Shown here: one piece after another, positions 43,861-51,602 of the stretch
How the letters are laid out: every line of letters starts with the position of its first letter
Position numbering within the stretch: the first letter of the stretch is position 1
NCBI RefSeq assembly: GCF_002008225.1
Contig: NZ_MRDH01000006.1
Location: 762,315-826,314 of the forward strand
DNA from: Agrobacterium salinitolerans
GTDB lineage: Bacteria; Pseudomonadota; Alphaproteobacteria; Rhizobiales; Rhizobiaceae
Length of the DNA: 64,000 nucleotides
Reading direction: 5' to 3'
Notes under the pieces: generated by a model
Database searches by the model: none
The model's input: only the letters and a program-made list of their open reading frames with translations
What the model was told of the DNA's origin: nothing
Translations under genes and position numbers: made by a program

Positions 43861-45075
43861 ATGTCGCAAGCCACACGCCAGACCATGCCCTGGGTGATTA
43901 TCGCCGCCGGGTCGCTGATTGCGGTCATGACCTTCGGTCCCCGCTCGGCAATGGGTTTCTTCCAGTTGCCGATGCTTGCCGATACCGGCTGGGATCGCTC
44001 GACCTTCGGTCTTGCCATGGCTTTGCAGAACCTCTTCTGGGGGCTTGGCCAGCCCTTCTTCGGCGCCATCGCCGATAAATACGGCACGGGTCGCGTGCTC
44101 GTTCTTTCCGGCCTGCTTTATGCTGCCGGCCTCATCTGCATGTCTTTCGGGACCTCGACGTTCTGGCTGCATTTCGGCGGCGGCGTTCTCGTCGGGCTCG
44201 GCATTGCCGCCGGCTCCTTCAGCGTCATCCTTTCGGCCTTTGCACGCCATGTGACGCCGCAGCAACGTTCGCTCGCCTTCGGCATCGGCACGGCGGCGGG
44301 TTCGGCCGGCATGTTCCTGTTTGCGCCGATCAGCCAGGGGCTGATTTCCAACTATGGCTGGTCGGACAGCCTCGTCTGGCTCGCAGCGATGATGATGCTC
44401 GTGCCGCTGCTCGCCTTTTTCATGCGCGGCAATTCATCCTCCGGCAGCCAGTCGCAGGCGCAGTTCCAGCAGACGGCGGGCGAAGCTCTGAAGGAGGCGC
44501 TCGGCCATAAAAGCTACCTGCTTTTGACCACCGGTTTCTTCGTCTGCGGTTTTCAGGTGGCCTTTATCACCGCGCATTTTCCGGCCTATCTCGGCGATAT
44601 CGGCATCGAACCACGGTACGCCGTCATCGCCATGGCGCTGATCGGCTTCTTCAACATCATCGGCTCGCTTGCCGCCGGCGTCATCGCCCAGCGTTATTCC
44701 AAACCCTATCTGCTGGCTTATATCTATATTGCCCGCTCGGTCGTGGTCACGGCCTTCCTGCTGCTGCCGCAATCGCCGCTTTCGGTCATCCTCTTCGCCT
44801 CCGTCATGGGCATTCTGTGGCTTTCCACCGTACCGCCCACCAATGCGCTGGTGGCGATCATGTTCGGCACACGTCATCTCGGCATGCTGGGCGGTGTGGT
44901 TTTTCTTACCCACCAGATCGGCTCCTTCCTCGGCGTCTGGCTGGGCGGTTTCCTTTATGACAGGTTCGGTTCCTATGATCTCGTCTGGTGGCTGGGCGTC
45001 GGCATGGGGATTTTTGCGGCCATCGTGCATTGGCCCATTCAGGAGCGGCCGGCTCCGAGGCCTGCAATGGCCTGA
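43861..45075 (+). CDS. MFS transporter
   Basis: A 404-residue permease with twelve predicted helices and the MFS loop motif FGAIADKYGTGRVLVL between helices 2 and 3. The pattern MTFGPRSAMGFFQLPM near the start and GFFVCGFQVAFITAHFPAYL in the middle resemble the oxalate/formate-type or MFS_1 carboxylate carriers, but the substrate is not clear. Start ATG at 43861 (MSQATRQTMP); the upstream ATG at 43816 precedes a non-hydrophobic leader. It ends one base from the recO end, with no visible terminator in that gap. Confidence 0.9.
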   Translation: MSQATRQTMPWVIIAAGSLIAVMTFGPRSAMGFFQLPMLADTGWDRSTFGLAMALQNLFWGLGQPFFGAIADKYGTGRVLVLSGLLYAAGLICMSFGTSTFWLHFGGGVLVGLGIAAGSFSVILSAFARHVTPQQRSLAFGIGTAAGSAGMFLFAPISQGLISNYGWSDSLVWLAAMMMLVPLLAFFMRGNSSSGSQSQAQFQQTAGEALKEALGHKSYLLLTTGFFVCGFQVAFITAHFPAYLGDIGIEPRYAVIAMALIGFFNIIGSLAAGVIAQRYSKPYLLAYIYIARSVVVTAFLLLPQSPLSVILFASVMGILWLSTVPPTNALVAIMFGTRHLGMLGGVVFLTHQIGSFLGVWLGGFLYDRFGSYDLVWWLGVGMGIFAAIVHWPIQERPAPRPAMA

Positions 45076-45076
45076 T

Positions 45077-45847
45077 CTAAGCCTGCACGGCCCTGTTGAG
45101 CGCAGGCGCCGCCACTCGGCCTTCCAGCGCCTTCAGCGCCGCCTGCACGAAACCGTCGCGGGCGGCGTTTTCGTTGAGGCCACGCGGATCGTAGACATGC
45201 CGGTTGAGAAAATGAGCGGTGAGGCGGAAAGCCGCCGCAAGGCTGTCAGGATCGGCCGCCTTCGACTGGCCTTCGCTCAAGAAAGCCGGAAGCGACAGCA
45301 TCCGCTCCGCATAGGGCGCACCTGCCGTGCGGCAAACCGCCCTGCCCGTTTTCGGCGATACATAGATGAGATCGGTGCGCAGCCCCGTCGCCGCACATTC
45401 GGTAAGATCGAGCCCGAAACCGAGCTCGTTCAGCACCGCCAGTTCGAAACGCACGAACAATTCCCCGGCATCGACGGGGTCATGCAGATTATCGAGAATG
45501 ATATCCAGCGCCTGATAGAGATGCGGGTGCGGATCGCGCTCCGGCAGAAGCCTGAGCAATGCGCCCATGGCCTGCACGCCATAAACGGCGGTCGCCGTTT
45601 CCATCAGCTGTGCTGCGCGCAATTGCAGCGGCTCGATGCGGAACTCGCCCAGATGATCGTGAAGGCGCGCCCGCCAGATGACATCCACCCGGTTTCCGGC
45701 CTGCAACACCGGCTGCATGCTGCGGGAACGGCCGGAACGCACCAGCCCCAGATGGCGGCCACGCGAAGGGGTCATCACCTCGGCGATGACACTCGTCTCG
45801 CCATGGCGTTTGACGCCGAGAATGATTGCCTCTTCCTGCCACTGCAT
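45077..45847 (-). CDS. recO: DNA repair protein RecO
   Basis: RecO helps load RecA onto single-stranded DNA through RecR. The 256-residue protein has the N-terminal OB fold ([20 protein letters not shown]), the [14 protein letters not shown] segment and a helical C-terminal half with [20 protein letters not shown], where the zinc-finger cysteines are partly lost, as in many alphaproteobacteria. It lies on the same strand as era, but two other genes and a palindromic element separate them. Confidence 0.94.
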   Translation of the reverse strand: MQWQEEAIILGVKRHGETSVIAEVMTPSRGRHLGLVRSGRSRSMQPVLQAGNRVDVIWRARLHDHLGEFRIEPLQLRAAQLMETATAVYGVQAMGALLRLLPERDPHPHLYQALDIILDNLHDPVDAGELFVRFELAVLNELGFGLDLTECAATGLRTDLIYVSPKTGRAVCRTAGAPYAERMLSLPAFLSEGQSKAADPDSLAAAFRLTAHFLNRHVYDPRGLNENAARDGFVQAALKALEGRVAAPALNRAVQA

Positions 45848-45903
45848 GAAACGCGTCCGGATTTCGATTCAGGTCCGAGCATACCCGATCTGGCGGCAAA
45901 ACG

Positions 45904-46281
45904 TTATTCTTTTACGGCGTCGCCGACCGTGCCGACGAGATTGAGAACGAAATCGACAATTTCGTTTTCACCGAAAGGCTTGCCGAGCAACGGCGCGTGC
46001 ATGAGATCTTCCGGAAAACCCGTCGTGTCGCCATAACCGCTGACGAAACCGAAGGGAATGCCCACTTCCCGCAAATCGCGCGCGAAAGCGTAACTTTTGC
46101 CGTCCGTCAGGCTGACATCGAGAAGAACGCAATCGGCACCATCCTGTTCGACGGCCTGCTTTGCTTGCCCAAGCGTCGTTGCGATTACGATCGTTTCCAC
46201 GCCCATGGACTGGAGAACCGCTTCGACATCAAGGGCCACCAGATATTCATCCTCAACGATGATAACCCGTTGTGGCACCAT
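45904..46281 (-). CDS. Stand-alone receiver-domain response regulator
   Basis: A 125-residue single receiver domain. It has the acidic pair VIIVEDEYLV, the phosphoacceptor Asp in CVLLDVSLTDG (near residue 55), Ser in GFVSGYGD and Lys in PLLGKPFGENEI. There is no output domain, so it may pass phosphate to or from partner kinases, as the small receivers beside HWE kinases in alphaproteobacteria do. Start ATG at 46281. It follows the Crp/Fnr gene on the same strand after 134 bases. Confidence 0.93.
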   Translation of the reverse strand: MVPQRVIIVEDEYLVALDVEAVLQSMGVETIVIATTLGQAKQAVEQDGADCVLLDVSLTDGKSYAFARDLREVGIPFGFVSGYGDTTGFPEDLMHAPLLGKPFGENEIVDFVLNLVGTVGDAVKE

Positions 46282-46415
46282 ATCTTTTCTTCTTCCTAAA
46301 TAGAGAGCCCATGGCTCAAAGTCGCAGTCTGCGACGTGATCTCAAGCGAGATATCACCACAGAAGTCGCAAATTATGGCTCCAGCGTCATTTAAAAAAGA
46401 CATGTCGGAAGAAGA

Positions 46416-47168
46416 TCAAATGAAGGGCCTTTGGCGCTTTTGGTCGCTTTCCCAGCCGGCAACATTGGCCAGCCCGGCATTATCAAGCACCAGACAACCC
46501 TTGTCCGTCCAGCGTATGAGGCCGCGATCGACCAGCTTTCTCAAGGTCTTGTTGGTGTGCACAATGGAAAGGCCGAGCGTATCTGCCACATGCTGCTGGG
46601 TGACGGGAATAGGTGTTTCGTTGCGGATGAGATCAACCGCCTTCGCCTTACTATACAGGAAGGCGATGAGATAGGCCGCGCGCTCCAGCGCGGTGCGTCG
46701 GCCGATGCTGAGGAGATGGTCGTCGAGCATGCGCTCCTCGCTTGCCGCGATCCAGGTGAGATCAAAGGCAAGAGTCGGGTGATCGGTGAAGAGATTGTTG
46801 AGCCGCGATCGCTCGAAAACGCAGAGCGTCACCGGCGACAGGGCCTCCACCGAATGCTCCATTTCCCCCATCACCGTGCCCTGAAGGCCGACGAGGTCAC
46901 CCGGCATGACATAATTGAGGATCTGCCGGCGTCCGTCTTCCAGTGTCTTGTATCGGAAAGCCCAGCCTTGCAGGACGGTATAAAGATGGGCGCTGTGCGA
47001 GCCTTCCATCAGGATGACGGAGCCGCTTTCAACCGCGAGTTCTCCTGTCTTGAAACGGGAGACGAAATCGAGTTCAGGGGAGGAAAAGTCCCGAAAATGC
47101 GGCAGGTCGCGCAGGGGACATTGCTGGCAGGGGGTGGTGGAAATTCCGTTCGGTTTTTTCGGCGACAT
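46416..47168 (-). CDS. Crp/Fnr-family transcriptional regulator
   Basis: A 250-residue regulator with an N-terminal cNMP-like sensor barrel (about 25-145) and a C-terminal helix-turn-helix (VTQQHVADTLGLSIVHTNKT). It has a CQQCPL pair at residues 14-17 and a single later Cys (LCVFERS), but the third N-terminal cysteine of true Fnr is not seen, so an oxygen-labile [4Fe-4S] cluster is doubtful. It could belong to the FixK/Anr-like or another subgroup. A TTGAA-N4-TTCAA site upstream may be a target. Note the long stretch of rhizobial-type basic C-terminal residues (SDQKRQRPFI). Confidence 0.92.
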   Translation of the reverse strand: MSPKKPNGISTTPCQQCPLRDLPHFRDFSSPELDFVSRFKTGELAVESGSVILMEGSHSAHLYTVLQGWAFRYKTLEDGRRQILNYVMPGDLVGLQGTVMGEMEHSVEALSPVTLCVFERSRLNNLFTDHPTLAFDLTWIAASEERMLDDHLLSIGRRTALERAAYLIAFLYSKAKAVDLIRNETPIPVTQQHVADTLGLSIVHTNKTLRKLVDRGLIRWTDKGCLVLDNAGLANVAGWESDQKRQRPFI

Positions 47169-47246
47169 GAATATCCATCATCAAAAAAGGTTGCGCCCAA
47201 TCGTTTTGGAACAACACGCCCGAACGTATTCGGTTCCCGATAAATA

Positions 47247-47260
47247 TTGAAGATATTCAA
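47247..47260. promoter_or_regulatory. Candidate Fnr-like operator upstream of the crp/fnr gene
   Basis: TTGAAGATATTCAA is a 5-4-5 perfect palindrome, about 79 bases upstream of the start. The spacing equals that of FNR boxes (TTGAT-N4-ATCAA), with one base changed per half-site, which suits autoregulation. Confidence 0.55.
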
Positions 47261-47273
47261 AGCCCTTGCGCCC

Positions 47274-47394
47274 TTTATTCCTGTGCTCGTCACAGGAAAT
47301 TGGTCAGCCCAAGTCATTGGGCTGAAAACGCTCTACTCGCCGCGCGCGAGCCGCATCGGCTGGAACCCTGTGACAGGCACAGGGTTGAGGGAGG
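47274..47394. repeat. Palindromic intergenic element, family C, copy 2 (inverted)
   Basis: Left arm TTCCTGTGCTCGTCACAGGA pairs with the right ACCCTGTGACAGGCACAGGG; the internal hairpin CAGCCCAAGTCATTGGGCTG now lies near the left side, so the element is inverted relative to copy 1 at 42742. It separates crp/fnr from era. Confidence 0.85.
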
Positions 47395-47407
47395 ATGCCT
47401 TTCGGCC

Positions 47408-48361
47408 TTAGCCCCGCGGAAATTCCAGACCCATTTCACGGAAGCGCTCGGGGTCATCGCCCCAGTTCTCGCGCACCTTCACGAACAGGAAGAGATGCAC
47501 CGGCTGCTCGAGGATCTCTGACAGTTCCTTACGCGACGCGGTGGAGATCGCCTTGATCGCATCGCCGTTCTTGCCGAGCGCGATCTTCTTCTGGCTGTCG
47601 CGTTCGACATAGATCACCTGCTCGATGCGCACGGAGCCGTCCTTGCGTTCCTCCCACTTTTCCGTCTCGACATGCGAGGCATAGGGCAGTTCCTGATGCA
47701 GGCGCAGGAAGAGTTTTTCGCGGGTGATTTCGGCAGCGAGCTGGCGCATCGGCAGGTCGGAAATCTGGTCCTCCGGATAATACCACGGACCTTCCGGCAA
47801 TTCGGCGGCCAGGTAGTTCATCAGGTCTTCACAGCCCGAGCCATTGGTTGCCGAAATCATGAAAGTGCGGTCAAACGCGACCGTCTCATTGGCGGCGGCA
47901 GCGAGCTTCAGGAGGTCTTCCCGCTTCACCTGATCGATCTTGTTGAGGCAGAGGATTTTCTTCTGCGGAACATCCTTCAGTCCTTCGAGAATGGCCTCGG
48001 CATCGCCCTTCAGGCCGCGTTCGCTATCGATCAGCAGCAGGATGAGATCGGCATCCTTCGCGCCACCCCAGGCGGACGTGACCATCGCGCGGTCCAGCCG
48101 GCGGCGCGGTTTGAAGATACCGGGCGTGTCCATGAACACGATCTGGGCGTTGTCGTGAATGGCGATGCCGCGCATAACGGCGCGCGTCGTCTGCACCTTG
48201 TGGCTGACGATCGAAACCTTGGCGCCCACCAGCCGGTTCACCAGCGTCGACTTGCCGGCATTGGTTGGGCCGATGAGGGCCACGAAGCCGGAATGGGTCG
48301 GAAGGGCATTGTCTTCGCCTTCAACGGCGGGGTTTTCGTGATCGGTCATGATATCCATCAA
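47408..48361 (-). CDS. era: GTPase Era
   Basis: Ribosome-associated GTPase needed for 16S rRNA maturation and 30S assembly. The 317-residue protein has the P-loop GPTNAGKST (near residue 31), switch II DTPG, the NKID motif (LCLNKIDQV) and a C-terminal KH domain (DAIKAISTASRKELSEIL). Start candidates are 48361 and, four codons later, ATG 48349. The unit rnc-era is conserved in bacteria; here lepB is just upstream. Confidence 0.97.
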   Translation of the reverse strand: MMDIMTDHENPAVEGEDNALPTHSGFVALIGPTNAGKSTLVNRLVGAKVSIVSHKVQTTRAVMRGIAIHDNAQIVFMDTPGIFKPRRRLDRAMVTSAWGGAKDADLILLLIDSERGLKGDAEAILEGLKDVPQKKILCLNKIDQVKREDLLKLAAAANETVAFDRTFMISATNGSGCEDLMNYLAAELPEGPWYYPEDQISDLPMRQLAAEITREKLFLRLHQELPYASHVETEKWEERKDGSVRIEQVIYVERDSQKKIALGKNGDAIKAISTASRKELSEILEQPVHLFLFVKVRENWGDDPERFREMGLEFPRG

Positions 48362-48432
48362 GGTCAGAGGTATTCAACATGCGGCCATAGGGTCCGCCAT
48401 GCGCTCGATTGCAGCACCCTGTCGTCGGGTGC

Positions 48433-49152
48433 TCAGTTTCCGGTGGGGCTTTTCTGCCAGACGCCTTCGCGTTCCAGCAATCTCGTTGCCGCCACCTGTT
48501 CGGCCGCGCGCTTGGAGCGCTCGACACCGGTCTCCGGCTTCACGCCGGGAATTTCCACCGTCACCGTAAAGCGTGGATCGTGATCCGGTCCGGAGCGATC
48601 GTCAATACGGTAGGAGGGCGTGGTCGCAAATCTGGCATGCGCCCATTCCTGCAATTCGGTCTTTGCATCACGACGCCCGGCATCCACGCTCGTGGCCCGG
48701 CCTTGCCAGTATTTCAGAATGAATTTGCGCGACGCTTCCAGCCCGCCATCCAGATAGATGGTGGCAATCAGGCTTTCGACAACATCGGCGCGCACGTTGA
48801 GCATCGCCTTGCCAGTCAGCTTCTTCACATCCGAACCGGTGCGGATGAAATTGTGCAGGCCCATCTCGTCGCCGATCGCGGCGCAGGATTCGGCGCTGAC
48901 GAGCTGGTTCAGACGAACCGAAAGCTCGCCTTCGGTGGCGTTGCGGAAGGTGGAGAACAGCAGTTCGGCAACGCAGAGACCGAGAACGCGGTCGCCTAAA
49001 AATTCCAGCCGCTCGTAATTGCCGGCCGCGGCGGAGCGGGCGCTGGCATGGGTCAAGGCCCGGTCGAGCCGGGCCTTTTCCTTGAACTCATATCCGATCA
49101 ACGCTTCCAGACGGGAAATCTCATCCGCCGAAAGCGGCTTGGTCTTGCTCAT
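48433..49152 (-). CDS. rnc: Ribonuclease III
   Basis: Cleaves double-stranded RNA in rRNA and mRNA processing. The 239-residue protein has the RNase III signature YERLEFLGDRVLGLC (near 50-64) with the catalytic acidic residues, and a C-terminal double-stranded RNA-binding domain ending RAAEQVAATRLLE. I start at the CAT at 49152 (MSKTKPLSAD): its ATGA overlaps the lepB stop. The frame to 49203 runs into lepB. Confidence 0.97.
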   Translation of the reverse strand: MSKTKPLSADEISRLEALIGYEFKEKARLDRALTHASARSAAAGNYERLEFLGDRVLGLCVAELLFSTFRNATEGELSVRLNQLVSAESCAAIGDEMGLHNFIRTGSDVKKLTGKAMLNVRADVVESLIATIYLDGGLEASRKFILKYWQGRATSVDAGRRDAKTELQEWAHARFATTPSYRIDDRSGPDHDPRFTVTVEIPGVKPETGVERSKRAAEQVAATRLLEREGVWQKSPTGN

Positions 49153-49895
49153 TCCACAACCTTGAAGAGGCGGTCCCAACGCATGTTGGCGGGCCAATCC
49201 CAAATGCGGCTGAACGGCGTGTCATTGCCCAGCGAGAAGAAGATGACGCTGGCGCGGCCGATCAGGTTTTCTTCCGGTACGAAACCGACGTCGAAACGGC
49301 TGTCGAGCGAATTGTCTCTGTTGTCACCCATCATGAAATAATGGCCTTCGGGCACCACGAATTCGCGGGTGTTGTCGCCGCGCGAGTCGGGCGACTGGTC
49401 GAGCGTATCGTAGGTGACGCCATTGTCGAGCGTTTCGCGAAAGACAGGCACATTGGCGCCCGGATCGGCGCGGTAATCGGAGGTGAAGGTGCCGTCGGAC
49501 TGCTTGGGAACCGGCTGACCGTTAATGAACAGCACGCCGTTCGTCACCTGGATGCGATCACCGGGTAAGCCGACCAGGCGCTTGATGTAATCGACTTCAG
49601 GATTGGGCGGCAAGCGGAAGACCACGACATCGCCGCGCTTCGGCTTGCTGAATTCGAGAATGCGGCCCGAAAACAGGTTCGGCGAAAAGGGCAGCGAATA
49701 TTTCGAATAGCCGTAGGAGAACTTGTTGACGAAAAGATAGTCGCCCACCAGCAGCGTCGGCATCATAGAGCCGGACGGGATCGTGAAGGGCTGAAACAGC
49801 ACGGTGCGGATGACCATGGCCAGCAGCAGCGCCTGAATGATGACCTTGACGTTCTCCCAGAGGGCGTTCTGCTTCTTTTCAGCTTTTTCCGACAC
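49149..49895 (-). CDS. lepB: Signal peptidase I
   Basis: Removes signal peptides from exported proteins at the periplasmic face of the inner membrane. The 248-residue protein has one N-terminal membrane anchor (about 18-36), the catalytic serine in IPSGSMMPTL (S43), the catalytic lysine in YIKRLVGLPGDR (K105) and the GDNRDNSLDSR box. It is coupled to rnc by a four-base overlap. Only one membrane helix precedes the catalytic Ser, as in many alphaproteobacteria. Confidence 0.97.
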   Translation of the reverse strand: MSEKAEKKQNALWENVKVIIQALLLAMVIRTVLFQPFTIPSGSMMPTLLVGDYLFVNKFSYGYSKYSLPFSPNLFSGRILEFSKPKRGDVVVFRLPPNPEVDYIKRLVGLPGDRIQVTNGVLFINGQPVPKQSDGTFTSDYRADPGANVPVFRETLDNGVTYDTLDQSPDSRGDNTREFVVPEGHYFMMGDNRDNSLDSRFDVGFVPEENLIGRASVIFFSLGNDTPFSRIWDWPANMRWDRLFKVVE

Positions 49896-50101
49896 TTAAA
49901 GACCTGCCTGATTGTTTCCCGGCTTCTTCGATTTCAGAAGCTCCCGGGCCGTTGCTTATCGCGCCTGCGGCGGGTGATGCTGTCTCACGCGGCCGGCAAG
50001 GCTTTCATATTTCTGCGACTTCTCTAGAACCTTTCCAGCCCGAAGGGAAGCGCTTCTGTGACACGTCCGCAAATAGGACGCCAATGCGGCTTCACCGGGT
50101 C

Positions 50102-50506
50102 TTACCCGTTCACGGGAAGCGCCTCGATAATCACAAATGCCTGAGCATAGGGAAAATCATCCGTGATCGTCAGGTGAATATTGGCGCGGTGGCCGGCGGG
50201 CAGCAGCGCCGTCAGCCTTTCCCCTGCCCCATTGGTCAACACCATGGTCGGCTTGCCGCCCGGCAGATTGACGACGCCCATATCCTTCCAGAAAACGCCG
50301 TTCGCAAGGCCGGTCCCCAGCGCCTTGGAACAGGCTTCCTTGGCGGCGAAACGCTTGGCATAGGAAGCGGCGCGGTTCTTGCGGCCATCGGATTTGGCGC
50401 GCTCGATATCGGTGAAACAGCGATGGGTGAAGCGCTCGCCGAAACGTTCGATCGATTTTTCAACGCGGCGGATGTCGATCAGGTCGCTGCCCAATCCAAT
50501 GATCAT
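50102..50506 (-). CDS. acpS: Holo-[acyl-carrier-protein] synthase
   Basis: Transfers the phosphopantetheine arm of CoA to acyl-carrier protein. The 134-residue protein starts with the diagnostic [16 protein letters not shown] and has [13 protein letters not shown], where the E and K belong to the metal site. The start at 50506 overlaps the stop of the DUF2062 gene by four bases. Confidence 0.97.
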   Translation of the reverse strand: MIIGLGSDLIDIRRVEKSIERFGERFTHRCFTDIERAKSDGRKNRAASYAKRFAAKEACSKALGTGLANGVFWKDMGVVNLPGGKPTMVLTNGAGERLTALLPAGHRANIHLTITDDFPYAQAFVIIEALPVNG

Positions 50507-51081
50507 TTCAACATCTCCAGAGAAGCATTCTTGTTGGCGGCGCGATGCGCGAGATTTTCCATCTTGCGCCGCTGGAAACCGCTGATGAGACCATAAACGG
50601 CGATATAGGCGACGACCGCGCTGACAAGGGCGGGAAAAAACGCGCCGATTGTCATGGGTTCCAGCACCGGCGTCCATATCTGACGGAATTCGAGATGGCT
50701 GAACAGCGCCACGAAATCCACATCCGCTGCGCTTTCGATCTTCCGCCGCCCGAGGATGAAGTGCCCCAGTTCCCAGGTAGATGCCCAGATGAACGGAAAT
50801 GTCAGTGGATTGGCAAAGGTGGTGCCGAGCGCGGCAGCGACGAGATTGACACGCATTAGAAAACCGAGCGCCATGGCAATGATGATATGGACACCGAGAA
50901 AGGGTGTCCAGGCCACGGCCACACCGATGGCGACACCGGCGGCGACGGAATGCGGAGACGCGGAAAGCCGCAGCAGACGCAGCTTCATATAGCGCAGCGA
51001 ACGGGAAAAACCCGTGCGCGGCCAAAACAGGTCGCGAATCTTGTCTGAAAAACCAACGGGTTCACGGCGGCGAAACGGCAT
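50503..51081 (-). CDS. DUF2062 membrane protein
   Basis: A 192-residue protein of the DUF2062 family, with [20 protein letters not shown] and the [12 protein letters not shown] motif in the membrane part. The gene is regularly found between rel and acpS in Rhizobiales, which marks it as part of that conserved block. The function is unknown. Coupled to acpS by a four-base overlap. Confidence 0.92.
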   Translation of the reverse strand: MPFRRREPVGFSDKIRDLFWPRTGFSRSLRYMKLRLLRLSASPHSVAAGVAIGVAVAWTPFLGVHIIIAMALGFLMRVNLVAAALGTTFANPLTFPFIWASTWELGHFILGRRKIESAADVDFVALFSHLEFRQIWTPVLEPMTIGAFFPALVSAVVAYIAVYGLISGFQRRKMENLAHRAANKNASLEMLK

Positions 51082-51258
51082 GGGGTGCAGTTTATTTCAT
51101 CGCCCGGGCCGAGCCAAGAGGCACAAGGCCATATTCAGAAGCGCGCCAAAAGCGGCAGGGACATGCGGCGCCGACTATCCATGCGGGAATGGCCACACAG
51201 CCCGCGATGCCCGCGCTGATCCAAACGCATGGCGAAGGGCTGCCATGCGCTGTGCGCA

Positions 51259-51405
51259 TTACCGGCGGAACAGGCCGCGGTCGATTTCGCGCTGGCGGAA
51301 TTCGAGGTCGACATTCGATACCGAACCGCTGAGATATTCGAATTCGCGTTCCTGGGTGGTCTTGCCACGAACGGCGCGGGCGATCTTGCGAAGCGGAGTA
51401 AACAT
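51259..51405 (-). CDS. DUF3563 small protein (48 aa)
   Basis: A 48-residue protein with a basic N-terminus (MFTPLRKIARAVRGKTTQER), then EFEYLSGSVSNVDLEFRQRE, the DUF3563 pattern of an L-S-x3-D-x2-D-L-E-x-R-x2-E helix. The role is unknown. An AAAGGA ribosome site precedes the ATG at 51405 (the frame continues upstream to 51444). It lies on the minus strand between the rel block and DUF2062. Confidence 0.82.
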   Translation of the reverse strand: MFTPLRKIARAVRGKTTQEREFEYLSGSVSNVDLEFRQREIDRGLFRR

Positions 51406-51602
51406 GATTTTCGGTCCTTTCGGTTTGGAACTGGCGTTTCTCATCGGTGTTCATCCACCGGCACGCCGCATTTCCTTCTCTTCAATTTCTGAGATGAAAA
51501 TAGTCGCAAACCGCCTCCGCCACCAGAGACAGGAAAAGGCCGCTGCCATGCGTTCAACGCATAACAACGGCCTCGCAGTGCTTACAAAAGATCAAAAATG
51601 CC

